Source: Planctomycetota bacterium (GTDB taxonomy: Bacteria; Planctomycetota; GCA-002687715). From it: DNA of 44,245 nucleotides. The position numbers were made by a program, and so were the translations under genes. Positions 1 through 8,588 of this stretch are shown one piece after another; positions within the stretch are counted from its first letter, which is position 1, and every line of letters starts with the position of its first letter. The notes under the pieces are model-generated. The model searched no databases and had not been told where the DNA came from. It was given only the letters and a program-made list of their open reading frames with translations. The stretch is taken from positions 1 through 44,245 of the forward strand of contig NZBC01000116.1 in the NCBI GenBank assembly GCA_002687715.1. The letters are read 5' to 3'.

Positions 1-32
1 AGAGCGGAGCGGACCTGGAGGCTCGCGCTTCC
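1..32. repeat. Degenerate copy of palindromic repeat family A
   Basis: The first bases resemble one arm of the perfect palindromes at 8545-8574 and 41345-41422 (shared core AGCGGACCTGGAGG followed by a CGCGCT-like arm) but pairing is imperfect. It lies directly downstream of the stop codon of the minus-strand gene that ends at 34, so it may also act as a 3' hairpin. The element may continue outside the window. Confidence 0.45.
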
Positions 33-33
33 G

Positions 34-1011
34 CTACGATCCGCTGAGGTTTCGCAGTACGTGCTGGATGCGGGTCGCAACCTGTCCGCTCGTGCGGGGG
101 AGTGCCGATCGGAGCGCCTTCTCCGCGGGCTTGGCCGCCGGACCGAGGTTGTCGAGCGCGATGACGACCCCGAAGCGGACGAGGCTCTTCGTGGTCTCGA
201 GCGCGGTGATGAGGGCGGGGAGTACCGTCTTGCCTTTCGGGTCGATCGCGACCATTGCGAACGCCGCTTGCTGGCGCAGTGCCACGTCGGCTCGCGGTTC
301 TTCGAGGACCGCGGTGAGGGCTGCCAGTGCATCCTTGGCCGGGGGGCCGATCTTCTTGAGCGCGATTGCCGCCTGCCACGCGACGCTCGGGCGGCCAGCG
401 CGGTCCTTCAGCAGCGTGGTGAGCTTTGACGTGGCCTGGCGCGCGTTCGGGCCGAGCCGCGACAGCGACTGGGCCGCGTCGTACCGGATGCCTGCGTCGG
501 CATCGTCGAGGAGCCGCAGCAACAGGTCGACGCCGCTGGCGCCCTTCGCGGCCGCGGCGTGGCGGGCCTGCTTCAAGAAGGCGATGATCTTCGTTTGCGG
601 CGCTTTGAAGGCGAGGATGAGCCGCGCCTTCTCGCGACCGCTCTCGTCCAGCACGAGCACATAGACCGCGTTGCGGTTGAGGCCGAGCTTCTTTGCCAGG
701 GGCGCCGCACCATTCTTCGTATCGATCTGCAGCCGGACGTGCTGTTTCAACAGTTCGTGGAGCGCCGGCTCCGTCTTGCGGGCCTTCTCACCGAGAAAGC
801 TCGACTCGCACCCTCACACCGAGTCCAGGACGTAGACGAATACGTCTCGGCGCTTGGCCGCGGCCTCCTTCAGTGCTGGCTTCAGGTCCTGATGCCACGT
901 CAGCGCTCCGGGCGGGGTCCGGGGAAACGGCCGGTCGTTCACCGGCGGGAGCGGAGTCTGGCCCGCCGCCGTCGCGGCAATCAGCAGTCCGAGGAGGGTC
1001 GTCGCGCGCAT
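34..1011 (-). CDS. Putative selenoprotein: secreted thioredoxin-like domain plus HEAT repeats
   Basis: This reads as one 325-residue protein if the in-frame UGA at 814-816 (codon 66) is selenocysteine; otherwise it splits into a 65-residue N-terminal piece and a 238-residue piece. The start at 1011 has GGAGAG about 7 nt upstream and gives a signal peptide (residues 1-18, ending TAAGQ). Residues 35-150 look like a thioredoxin-fold domain: an ALTWHQDLKPALKEA helix, a DVFVYVLDSV strand, then Sec66-Gly-Cys68, and later VYVLVLDESG. The Sec falls just after the strand, where thioredoxin-like proteins carry their redox Cys. From about residue 155 to the end are HEAT-type helical repeats (for example DAGIRYDAAQSLSRLGPNA). 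A SECIS-like hairpin lies at 782-800. The redox role is inferred. The alternatives are a nonsense mutation or two separate genes, but the second piece alone would start in the middle of the thioredoxin fold and lack a signal peptide. Confidence 0.72.
782..800 (-). promoter_or_regulatory. SECIS-like hairpin after UGA codon 66
   Basis: Read on the minus strand, GCUUUCUC pairs with GAGAAGGC (8 bp including one U-G wobble) around a GGU loop. The loop starts 21 nt after the UGA at 814-816. That spacing, the small loop and G in the first two loop bases fit the bacterial SECIS pattern as I recall it; the E. coli fdhF loop also contains GGU. The structure is inferred by eye. Confidence 0.6.
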
Positions 1012-1082
1012 GGTTGTCTCTCCGAGAAGAGAACGCCCAGCGTACCTGCATGATTGCAGGAGACCGAGAGAGCAGAGGTATC

Positions 1083-1142
1083 AAGGAGGACCCAGGAACC
1101 CTGGAGCAGAAACAGACCTGGTCTGAATCCTGGGTTCTCCTT
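1083..1142. repeat. Palindromic repeat family B, copy 1
   Basis: Arms at 1083-1097 and 1128-1142 are inverted copies differing at one base (AAGGAGGACCCAGGA against TCCTGGGTTCTCCTT) around a 30-nt centre. A related copy is at 27319-27378 and shares the GGAGCAGA centre and the CCTGGGTTCTCC arm. It sits between the divergent genes starting at 1011 (minus) and 1189 (plus). Confidence 0.75.
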
Positions 1143-1188
1143 GGCCTTCCGCTCTCGTCGCACGCGGACGCGGTAGCCTGAGCGGACC

Positions 1189-2055
1189 ATGCTCCGTCTT
1201 CCGTCATTTGGTATCCAGCGTCGCATCGGCCGGTGGGCGCGTAGAACGGTCGGCCGCCTGCTCGGACCATCGACGGTGCTCGCGAAGCTGTACGTGCCCG
1301 ATCGCGCGCCTGCGGGAGCCCCCGACGAGACGCTCGATCTCGATCCCGACGAGACGGGCGGTGAAGACGAGGGGCTCCCGCTTCCGCCGGCGAAGCTCAC
1401 GCTGGCGTGGAACAGCGACCTCGCGGAATACGTCGCCTCCGGGCGTGACCACGCCACCGCCGTTCGGAGGGTGCTCGAGGAGCAGGAGGCTACGCTCGGG
1501 GCGGGCGATGCGCTGATGGACTGGGGCTGTGGTACCGGTCGCGTGCTCCGGCATTTCGCGGGCGAGGCGGAGCAGGCGGAGGCCTGGGGAGTCGACGTCG
1601 ATGCCCGCGGGGTTTCGTGGGCGAAGCGCCACCTGTCGCCGCCGTTCCGGTTCGTCACCGGGACCAGCTACCCCCATCTGCCGTTCCCGGACGAGACCTT
1701 CTCGCTCGTCTTCGGCGTGTCGGTGATGACCCATCTCGAGCACCTGCGCGACGCGTGGGTCATGGAGATCCGACGCGTGCTGCGACCGGGCGGGCTCGCG
1801 ATCCTGTCGGTCCACGACGAGCACACGCTGGCCCATCTGCAGCAGCACGGCCCGGTCGGTGCGATGGGCCTCCCCGAAGACCTGGCTCCGCTGATGGACC
1901 GCGACGTCACCGTAGTGCAGGGTGCGGAGTGGAACCTCACGTTCACGTTCCTCCACTCCGACCACATCAGGCGCGAATGGGGTTGCTACCTGGACGTGGT
2001 CGACCTGAAGCCCATGACGTTCGGAGTGCAGACCGCCGTCGTCCTGCGGCGCTGA
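1189..2055 (+). CDS. Class I SAM-dependent methyltransferase
   Basis: The 288-residue protein carries a Methyltransf_11/25-type core. Motif I is LMDWGCGTGRVLRHF, an acidic residue follows in WGVDVDARGV, a motif like LPFPDETFSLVFGVSVMTHL is typical of motif IV, and the RRVLRPGGLAIL post-motif is present. The first 80 residues have no clear assignment. Proteins of this type transfer a methyl group from S-adenosylmethionine to small molecules, lipids or proteins; the substrate cannot be told here. No obvious operon partner: the gene upstream is divergent and the one downstream converges. The sequence looks intact. Confidence 0.88.
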   Translation: MLRLPSFGIQRRIGRWARRTVGRLLGPSTVLAKLYVPDRAPAGAPDETLDLDPDETGGEDEGLPLPPAKLTLAWNSDLAEYVASGRDHATAVRRVLEEQEATLGAGDALMDWGCGTGRVLRHFAGEAEQAEAWGVDVDARGVSWAKRHLSPPFRFVTGTSYPHLPFPDETFSLVFGVSVMTHLEHLRDAWVMEIRRVLRPGGLAILSVHDEHTLAHLQQHGPVGAMGLPEDLAPLMDRDVTVVQGAEWNLTFTFLHSDHIRREWGCYLDVVDLKPMTFGVQTAVVLRR

Positions 2056-2093
2056 CCTACCGCAGGGTCATCTCGGCGAATGGATCTCGGCGT

Positions 2094-3110
2094 TCACTGT
2101 GGCGCGCCGAGCAGCTCGACCATCGCTTTGCCGAACGCGTCGCCCATGAGATAGAACGTGCGTCCAGAGCCGAAGTAGTGGTACGGGCGGTCCGACGCCA
2201 TCGCCTGCCACTTCGCCTTCATCGGCTCCCATTCCGACCACGCTGCCTTCTTCGCCTCGGGGTCCTTGGCCTTGCGCTCCTTTCCCTTGCACTTGCGCCA
2301 GACCTTGAACATCTTCGGCAGCTCCGGGTCGACAAACACCCCCGTCTTCACGTAGCGCACCGTCCCCTTGAACTCCGGGAGTTTCGCGACGGCCTCCTGC
2401 TGCTTGCGGAACTTCAGCACCTTCTGGTTCGGATTGGCGCCGGCCTGCCCGAGCTCGCCGATGACCACCGGGAGCTTCGGCGCGTCGAGGTCCTTGCGGA
2501 CGTCGCGAATGAACTGGGCGAGCTGTTCGGTGTACTGGTCGTTGCCGCCGCCCACCGAATCGTTCCAACCCTGAAACCACAGCAACCCGGCGAACTCGTA
2601 CTTCCCGCGGTAGTACGGAAAGTACTTCTTTACGTTCGCGAGCACGTCCTTCGTTTCGGCCATCATGCGCGTGTAGTGCGATCCTGGTCCGCCCGCGCCG
2701 GGGGAGAGGAAGTTCTTCTTCAAGCTCGCACCGCCCCACGCGCACTTGATCAGCAACACGGGTTCCTTCAGCGCCTCTCCGACCACGTGTCCGAACCCGA
2801 GCTCGGGACCGAACTGGTTCTTCTTGCTCCCGTACCCGACGGTGATGCCCGAGTTCAATCGCGGACCCTTGTTGCGCTGGTACGAGATCCACACGTCCTT
2901 GCGCTCCACCCACTTGCCATCTCTCTTCAAGTGGGCGAACTGCTGGCTCGTCGCGGTGTCCGCGATGAGCGCATCGAGGTGCTTGATCGCGCCTTTCCCC
3001 TCCATGTTGGATTGGCCGGCGAGGATGAACACCTTCAGCGGGCCTTGGGCCGCGAGGGACGACGCGAGGAGCAGCCACGGGACGACGGCGGAGAGGAGGT
3101 AGCGGTTCAT
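2094..3110 (-). CDS. Secreted SASA-type carbohydrate acetylesterase (SGNH fold)
   Basis: 338 residues with a signal peptide (MNRYLLSAVVPWLLLASSLAAQG). The mature protein begins with KVFILAGQSNMEGKG, the GQSNM block carrying the nucleophile Ser of the sialate O-acetylesterase/CE6-like SASA family. PVLLIKCAWGGASLKK supplies the conserved Gly block, GLLWFQGWND the Gln/Asn oxyanion block (WxQGxxD), and the DRPYHYFGSGRTFYLMGDAF segment near the C terminus is the likely region of the catalytic Asp/His. Members deacetylate sialic acids or plant polysaccharides such as xylan; an extracellular role in polysaccharide use is inferred. It stands alone, convergent with the methyltransferase at 1189-2055. 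Confidence 0.9.
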   Translation of the reverse strand: MNRYLLSAVVPWLLLASSLAAQGPLKVFILAGQSNMEGKGAIKHLDALIADTATSQQFAHLKRDGKWVERKDVWISYQRNKGPRLNSGITVGYGSKKNQFGPELGFGHVVGEALKEPVLLIKCAWGGASLKKNFLSPGAGGPGSHYTRMMAETKDVLANVKKYFPYYRGKYEFAGLLWFQGWNDSVGGGNDQYTEQLAQFIRDVRKDLDAPKLPVVIGELGQAGANPNQKVLKFRKQQEAVAKLPEFKGTVRYVKTGVFVDPELPKMFKVWRKCKGKERKAKDPEAKKAAWSEWEPMKAKWQAMASDRPYHYFGSGRTFYLMGDAFGKAMVELLGAPQ

Positions 3111-3317
3111 GCGGACATGCTACCGCCCGGCGCCGGTCGATGGGGCTGGGATCACGGTTCCGCAGGTTCGTCGCGCACCCAGCGCCTGAAGATCGTCCCT
3201 GTGGCGAGGCCCCGGCCAGGAGAGCCAGGAACGCTGCAGACTGGTGCACGGCCTGCAGTTGGTGTGGGCTATTGCTGAGTGTGTCGCCTGCGTTGGCGGT
3301 ACCATCGGCGAACCCCG

Positions 3318-4160
3318 ATGAATCCAACCACGCGACCCCTCAGCCTGCTTCAGTCGGCGACGCCCGACCGGGTGCGAACCGAACCGTTCGACCACGCGGA
3401 GTTCACGCCGGTGTTCGACACGGTGGCCTACCAGCGATTCGAGGACACGTTCCCGCCGCTCGCGCGACTGACGCGCGGACGCGCGGACTACGGCAGCAAC
3501 CAGGCCGTGCGCCTGGCCGCGAAGGAGGTCATCGCAGACGAGGGGATCGACCAGATCTGGCGCGACTTCTTCGCGTACCACGTCTCGCAGGACTGGTGGA
3601 ACGACATCGTTCGGGTCATGGGCGACGGGTTGCGGCGCGCTCATCCCGGACTCGAGGAGCGGGTCGGCAAGTCATTCGAAGACTGGCGGGCCGTGCGGCG
3701 CGGCGGGCCGGAATCGGGTGAGGTGCTCTTGGACTGCCTGTTCGTCATGAACACCCCGGTCACGAAGCAGTCGAGCGTCAAGGTGGCGCACGTCGATCGC
3801 AGCCGCAAGATCTTCAGCGGGCTGTTCTACTGCCGCGACCCCAGGGACGCGGCCAGCGGCGGCGACCTCGGGATTCATCGCCTCGAGCCGCCCTTTGCGT
3901 TCGACAAACACCAGGTCCCGGAGTCTTGCGCCCCGGTGGTCGATACGCTGCGCTACACCTCGAACAAGTTCATCTGTTTCGCGAACTCACCGGTCAGCGT
4001 GCACTCCGTGACGCCGCGAGGAGTGACGGCCGTCCCGCGACGTTACGTGAATATCGTCGTCGAAGTGCCGTTCCAGGCTTTCAAGCCGCCGCAGATGCCA
4101 TGGCCGCGCCGGTACTTCTACCGGCTGTTTCGCCGCCACCGGACACGCAACTTCAAGTGA
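3318..4160 (+). CDS. 2-oxoglutarate/Fe(II) oxygenase-like protein
   Basis: 280 residues. The ATG at 3318 is preferred over an in-frame codon at 3279 because the extra 13 residues are Arg-rich and uncharacteristic. A double-stranded beta-helix metal triad is visible: KVAHVDRSRKIFSGLFYCRD supplies HxD, a Gly-rich turn (ASGGDLGIHR) follows, and SVHSVTPR supplies the distal His before RRYVNIVVEV. This layout is like the prolyl-4-hydroxylase/2OG-FeII_Oxy superfamily. The Arg expected about ten residues after the distal His could be in PRRYVN. The Trp/Arg-rich C terminus may bind membrane or nucleic acid, which is speculative. The substrate is unknown. It converges end to end with the PrsW-like gene (stop at 4160, next stop at 4161). 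Confidence 0.65.
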   Translation: MNPTTRPLSLLQSATPDRVRTEPFDHAEFTPVFDTVAYQRFEDTFPPLARLTRGRADYGSNQAVRLAAKEVIADEGIDQIWRDFFAYHVSQDWWNDIVRVMGDGLRRAHPGLEERVGKSFEDWRAVRRGGPESGEVLLDCLFVMNTPVTKQSSVKVAHVDRSRKIFSGLFYCRDPRDAASGGDLGIHRLEPPFAFDKHQVPESCAPVVDTLRYTSNKFICFANSPVSVHSVTPRGVTAVPRRYVNIVVEVPFQAFKPPQMPWPRRYFYRLFRRHRTRNFK

Positions 4161-5015
4161 TCAGAACCGCGTTCCGGTCGTCTCGAAGATCGTGACCGTC
4201 AGGTTGTAGAGGGCGTGCAGCAATGCCGCCGCGCCGACGAAGGGCAAGGCCCGCGAGAGCTCGGGCGGTCGGAGCTGTCGGAACACCGCTCGCCACATTC
4301 GCACGAGACCCACCGACGCGACCGACGTGCACGTGACGTGCAACGTCGTGCACACGCTCCATCGCCACCACACGAGGCCGTCCGACGCGTCCGGGATGTA
4401 GATCGTGAGGTACAGCAGGTTCTCGATGACGGCGAATCCGACCGCGGCGCCCACCGCGGCGAGGAAGACGTGGGTCGCCGATCGCAGCAGGTACGGTCGG
4501 ACCTCGATGACCGCCACGACGACGGCGATCTTCATGGCCTCCTCGAGGATCGGTGCGAACACGACTGCGGCCAGGATCCCGCCGCCGGTGGAAAGCAGCG
4601 CGCCGAGTACGGCCCAGGGCCCGCCGGTCAACGCCGCGACGATCACGATGAGCATGCTCGTGGACGGTGCCGATTCTCCGACGCGGCGCTTCAGCCACGT
4701 CGCGTAGCTCGGCTCGTCGATGGGCGGCGGACGTTCGTAGGAGACGAACTCGCACTTCGGGCACGGCGTCCCGGGGACGAGACCCACGAGATCGTGCCGG
4801 CACCGCGGACACTCCCAGGTGCGGTCGATCTCGGCGGCTTCGTCGCCGGGGAAGATCGCGGGCTCGTTGTGGACGGAGTGACGCGCCTCGCGATCGTCGG
4901 CCTGACCCGGCCCGTTGGTTCGGGCAGCGCGCGATTCGGACGCGTCGTCCTCCCAAGGTTCCCCGAGGTAGAACGGTTCGTTTTCGAAACCGGGGTGATG
5001 ATCCGGCCTGGTCAT
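4161..5015 (-). CDS. PrsW-family intramembrane metalloprotease
   Basis: 284 residues from the ATG at 5015, which overlaps the stop of the upstream gene as ATGA; a longer reading to 5123 adds only out-of-family sequence. Residues 1-60 are polar and acidic. A zinc-ribbon-like CPRCRHDLVGLVPGTPCPKC (CxxC...CxxC) follows. The C-terminal two thirds has several hydrophobic helices with the PrsW signature residues: LEEAMKI (EExxK), AVGFAVIENLLY (FxxxE) and TTLHVTCTS (His). PrsW proteins cleave membrane substrates such as anti-sigma factors within the bilayer. Translational coupling to two YbjQ-type proteins suggests a shared membrane function, which is inference. The N-terminal zinc ribbon is an addition to the basic family. 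Confidence 0.83.
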   Translation of the reverse strand: MTRPDHHPGFENEPFYLGEPWEDDASESRAARTNGPGQADDREARHSVHNEPAIFPGDEAAEIDRTWECPRCRHDLVGLVPGTPCPKCEFVSYERPPPIDEPSYATWLKRRVGESAPSTSMLIVIVAALTGGPWAVLGALLSTGGGILAAVVFAPILEEAMKIAVVVAVIEVRPYLLRSATHVFLAAVGAAVGFAVIENLLYLTIYIPDASDGLVWWRWSVCTTLHVTCTSVASVGLVRMWRAVFRQLRPPELSRALPFVGAAALLHALYNLTVTIFETTGTRF

Positions 5016-5491
5016 CCCCGGCGCCGGACGGCGGTGCCATACGCGAGCATCTCGACCTGCATCGCGCCGCCGCTCCTTCCGCGCATCTGGGAGATGTTGC
5101 TGTACCCGAAGCGCACGTTCCACACCTCGCTCGCGCCCCGGGCCTCGGCCTGCTCCAGCAAGCGGAGAAGCGCTTCACGTCGCGCGCGGTTCATGAGGCT
5201 GACGGCGGACCGCATCTCACCCCCGACCAGGTTGCGCAGCCCGGTCGCGAAGCTCTTGAAGTAGTCGGTCGCGATGACGACGCTCCCGAGCATCATGTGT
5301 GCGTCCTCGACCTCGTCCGGCGCCGTGACCCGCTTCAGGTTGCACACGCGGATGTGGGAGAGGCGCTTCTCGCGCTCGGCGAGCTCGCGAAAGTGGCGGC
5401 GTTCCTTGCTTCCTCCGACCAGTAGCCCGAGGACGCCAATACAGAAGGCGAAGACCACCAACTGAATGAGGAACGGCCACGCCTCATTCAT
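5012..5491 (-). CDS. Membrane-anchored YbjQ/UPF0145-family protein
   Basis: 159 residues from the ATG at 5491. The start is chosen because it lies within the end of the upstream YbjQ gene (8-nt overlap) and begins right before a membrane anchor (WPFLIQLVVFAFCIGVLGLLVGG reduced to its hydrophobic core). The remainder matches the YbjQ fold: LGSVVIATDYFKSFATGLRN, LVGGEMRSAVSLMNRARREA and VWNVRFGYSNI, then a C-terminal LAYGTAVRRRG. YbjQ proteins are small pentameric beta/alpha proteins annotated as putative heavy-metal binding, with no firmly known function. Second gene of a three-gene overlapping operon. Confidence 0.85.
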   Translation of the reverse strand: MNEAWPFLIQLVVFAFCIGVLGLLVGGSKERRHFRELAEREKRLSHIRVCNLKRVTAPDEVEDAHMMLGSVVIATDYFKSFATGLRNLVGGEMRSAVSLMNRARREALLRLLEQAEARGASEVWNVRFGYSNISQMRGRSGGAMQVEMLAYGTAVRRRG

Positions 5492-5822
5492 ACCGCGCTC
5501 CGGCAGCGGGTGCGAGGCGAACGGCCGTGCCGTACGCGTACAGCTCCGCGGCACCGCCCGTCACGGCGCTCGTCGTGAACCGCACGTTCACGACCCCGTC
5601 CGCGGACAGCTGCTTCGCCTGTGCCAGCATCCGCTCCAGCGCTTGCCGGCGGGCCTCGGTCAGGAGCTCGGTGTAACCACGGAGCTCGCCGCCGACGAGG
5701 TTCTTGAACCCCGCTGCGATGTCGCGACCGACGTGCTTCGCGCGAATGGTGTTGCCCTGCACGAGTCCGATCGCCTCGGCGATCTCGCGGCCAGGGATGG
5801 TCTCGGTATTGACGACGATCAT
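5484..5822 (-). CDS. YbjQ/UPF0145-family protein
   Basis: 112 residues, about the usual single-domain length. Diagnostic stretches are IGLVQGNTIRAKHVGRDIAA, NLVGGELRGYTELLTEARRQ, ALERMLAQAKQLSADGVVNV and ELYAYGTAVRL. It is first in an operon with the membrane-anchored paralog (8-nt overlap) and the PrsW-like protease. The two paralogs share the same order of motifs, so they likely arose by tandem duplication. Function of the family is not established. Confidence 0.9.
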   Translation of the reverse strand: MIVVNTETIPGREIAEAIGLVQGNTIRAKHVGRDIAAGFKNLVGGELRGYTELLTEARRQALERMLAQAKQLSADGVVNVRFTTSAVTGGAAELYAYGTAVRLAPAAGARYE

Positions 5823-5865
5823 GGCCAGAGCGTAGCGCGAGGGCCGCGCGTCGGACAGTCCGCCA

Positions 5866-8511
5866 TCAGGGTCGCCGATTGCGCAGGTCCCGGGCCGCCT
5901 TCTCGAACGCGGCGCTCCATTGGCGCCACGTCTCGCGGTCGGTGTGCTTCGATGCGTTGCGAGCGTGCTCGAGCTCGGTGTCCGCGATGTCCCAGTGTCC
6001 GCGCCCGATGGCGATGCGGGCTCGGACGAGACGGGGTAGGAATGGAGCTGACTGGTCGCGATGGCCCGCCCGGGCGCAGTGCCGGATCAGGCCGATGAGC
6101 CGGGTCGCGTGAAGCCATGCGTCGTCGGGCCGGCCGGCGGCCTCGCAGGCAATGGCCGCATGGTGCAGCGCGGCCCAGGTGTCGAAGAACTCGTAGATCT
6201 CCTTCGCCCGCGTCGCCTCGTCCAGGACGAGCCGGTCGGTGTCGTCGTCGAACTTGATGCCGTCGCGTTTCTGGGCCCTCGCGAGTGCGTCCTCGAAGGG
6301 CTTCGCTGCGGACGCGAGCTGGCCTCGCCGCCATCGCGAGAACCCGAGGAGCCAGGGACCGCGCGGGTCCGTCTCCCCCTCGCCGGCCTTCTCCAGGAGC
6401 CACTTCTCGGCTGCGTCGCGTCCAAAAAGACGCTCGGTGCAGCGTGCGCGTGCGAGCGGCAGGTCGAGGTTCGGCGGGGTGCCCAACGGCTCGCCGAAGG
6501 TCAACCGACTCGATCCCCAGGGCCCTCGATTGACGTCGCCGTGATCTGCGAGCGCGGCGTCGTAGTGGGTGAGCGCTTCCTTGTCCCGACCCAGCTCCTC
6601 CAGACATCGGGCGCGGCTCAGTTGCAGGCTCGCCGCGCGCGGATGTAGAGCGATGAGGGCTTTGAGGGCGGCGGCCGCGTCCTCCCATTCGTGCGCGTCC
6701 ATGAGGGCCTGGGCTCGCTGGTGCAGCCGCGCCTGCTTGCGCTGTGGCGTGCCATGGATGCCGGCTTCGGCGGCAATCGCGCGGGCCTCAGCGGACTCCG
6801 CCGCGGCCAGGAATGCGATGTAGCGCGGGGCCGGAACGAGCAGCGAATCCGCAGCCACCGTGTCGAGCATGTCCAGCTCGAGAAGCCCCTTCTCAACGAG
6901 CGAGATGACGAGGTTGGCCCCGCCCTTCGCGACGCCCCACACGTGCACGAGCCGGACGCGCTCCCCGTCCGCGTCCTTGCGCTCCAGCGCGGAGATCGGG
7001 ATGGCGCGTGCTCCCTCGTGGGCATCGACCCACGCTTCGACGGCGTCGGTCACGTCGAGCTCGGCCCCGGCTCGGAGCCAGGCGACGTTGACGAGGGAGT
7101 ACCCGGAGTTCTCGACGCCCTCGCGCTCGGCGAAGACCCCCTCCCACGCGAGCTCGGATACCGGAAACGGTATGGTCCCCGGCCCCGCCGTTCGGGTTGC
7201 GGCCCCTTCCTCGCCGTCGCGTCGGTTCGAGCGACTGAGCGCGAATCGCCCAGCGGCTCCCATGTTGCGGAACGCTCGTTCGACGAGTTCGGCGTCGCCG
7301 CCGCGCTCACGCCACTCCCAGAGGTCGGGGATGGCGGCGACCGCCGCTGGTCCCATCTCGCGCAGAGCGTGCGCGGCATTGACTGGAATCTCGCCGCGGC
7401 GTTGCTCCAGGAGCTGTTCGCGAACCAGCGGGAGTAGCTTCTTCGCGCGCACCCCCAGGTGCTGCACGGCCCACAATGCGTTCTGGCGGATGTCGAGGTC
7501 GTCTTTGCGGCACAACGCGAGGAGGAGGCACGGGATGACCGAGTCGGGCAACTTCTCGATCATGGCCAGGGCGCGGACGACATTGCGTTGCAGGTGCGGG
7601 TCCCGCCGTTCCCATGCGGCGAGCAGATTCGGGACGGTGGAGGCAGCGCGCGGTCCAAACGACCCGAGCGCGCACGCGGCCCAGGCCGCGATCTTGGGGC
7701 GTCGCTTCGCCAGGACGTCGAGCAGTGGCTTCTCCGCCCGTTCCCATGCATCGTCGATGTGTCGGGTCAGGATGCGCTCGCCATCAGGGTTGGCGGGATG
7801 GCCGCGGCGCCGGCTCTCGTCCTGAAGGTCGGTCAAGCGTCGGCGCAAGTCAGCGACGATCTTCTCGACGACTGCGCACGAGCGCTCAGCCAGGCCGACG
7901 TCCGCATGCTTCACCAAGGTGAGCGCGGACGGGAGAAAGGCCAGCCCATCGGCCCCGAGCGGATAGATCGCGACCAGGGCATTGGTCATCTGGATCGTGT
8001 CCTTGCTGCGGAGCGCTTGTGCGATGCAACGTCGGGCCTCGAGCGTCGTCCGACCCGTCCCGGCGATCGCCCAGATGATCCCGCGGCGAACGAGTATCGC
8101 CTCCTGCTCCCACGCGGCGACGAGGTCCGGAACCCACTCCGCTCCCCAGCTCCCGAGTCCGCCGATGACCTCGGTGATCGCCTCGACCACGTCCGTCTCG
8201 TCGTCCCACAGGGCCTCCGCGATGGTGCGGCGTCCGTCTCGCGTCAGCCGGGTGAGCCGCTCCGCGAGGATGTTCCACCGTTCGGTCTCGCGGTACTGGT
8301 CGCCCTTTTCGCGATGAAGGCGCTGCATCTCGGCAACGACCCGCGCCGAGCTCTTCGCCATTGCACGGGCAGCGCGGCGGCGTACGGCTGGGTCCTTGCT
8401 TGCGAGCGCCTGCAGGTACCGCGACGGGTCGTCATCCGGCGGGTCGGCCTGGGCCGGCGCCGGAGGCGTCGACGCGCCCAGGAGGACGAGGAGCGTCAGT
8501 AGCCGCAACAC
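5866..8511 (-). CDS. Secreted HEAT-repeat/TPR protein
   Basis: 881 residues, starting with GTG at 8511 and a signal peptide (LLTLLVLLGASTPPAPAQA). Residues 25 to about 430 are HEAT-like helical repeats, for example DPAVRRRAARAMAKSSARVV, KRRPKIAAWAACALGSFGPR and RQNALWAVQHLGVRAKKLL. A central segment (about 440-590) is not recognised. From about 610 to 860 there are TPR-like repeats (ALIALHPRAASLQLSRARCL, ELGRDKEALTHYDAALADHG). Such solenoids are protein-interaction scaffolds; no catalytic motif was seen. It stands alone between the YbjQ operon and repeat A at 8545-8574. Confidence 0.8.
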   Translation of the reverse strand: MLRLLTLLVLLGASTPPAPAQADPPDDDPSRYLQALASKDPAVRRRAARAMAKSSARVVAEMQRLHREKGDQYRETERWNILAERLTRLTRDGRRTIAEALWDDETDVVEAITEVIGGLGSWGAEWVPDLVAAWEQEAILVRRGIIWAIAGTGRTTLEARRCIAQALRSKDTIQMTNALVAIYPLGADGLAFLPSALTLVKHADVGLAERSCAVVEKIVADLRRRLTDLQDESRRRGHPANPDGERILTRHIDDAWERAEKPLLDVLAKRRPKIAAWAACALGSFGPRAASTVPNLLAAWERRDPHLQRNVVRALAMIEKLPDSVIPCLLLALCRKDDLDIRQNALWAVQHLGVRAKKLLPLVREQLLEQRRGEIPVNAAHALREMGPAAVAAIPDLWEWRERGGDAELVERAFRNMGAAGRFALSRSNRRDGEEGAATRTAGPGTIPFPVSELAWEGVFAEREGVENSGYSLVNVAWLRAGAELDVTDAVEAWVDAHEGARAIPISALERKDADGERVRLVHVWGVAKGGANLVISLVEKGLLELDMLDTVAADSLLVPAPRYIAFLAAAESAEARAIAAEAGIHGTPQRKQARLHQRAQALMDAHEWEDAAAALKALIALHPRAASLQLSRARCLEELGRDKEALTHYDAALADHGDVNRGPWGSSRLTFGEPLGTPPNLDLPLARARCTERLFGRDAAEKWLLEKAGEGETDPRGPWLLGFSRWRRGQLASAAKPFEDALARAQKRDGIKFDDDTDRLVLDEATRAKEIYEFFDTWAALHHAAIACEAAGRPDDAWLHATRLIGLIRHCARAGHRDQSAPFLPRLVRARIAIGRGHWDIADTELEHARNASKHTDRETWRQWSAAFEKAARDLRNRRP

Positions 8512-8544
8512 ACCTCGATTTTACTCTCCTATCAGCTCCGCTGG

Positions 8545-8574
8545 GAGCGCGGACCTGGAAGTCCGCGCTCCCGG
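8545..8574. repeat. Palindromic repeat family A, intact copy
   Basis: GGGAGCGCGGAC and GTCCGCGCTCCC form a perfect 12-bp stem with the 6-nt loop CTGGAA. The same arms occur in the element at 41345-41422, and the bases just downstream (AGGAGATTGCTT) resemble those after that copy (AGCAGATCGCTT). It lies between the minus-strand genes ending at 8589 and starting at 8511, so it could also serve as a terminator for the former. Confidence 0.8.
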
Positions 8575-8588
8575 AAGAGGAGATTGCT

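Noticed and set aside
1617..3278. 553-codon plus-strand open frame
   Set aside because: It runs antisense to the SASA esterase and out of frame with the methyltransferase, both of which have clear family motifs.
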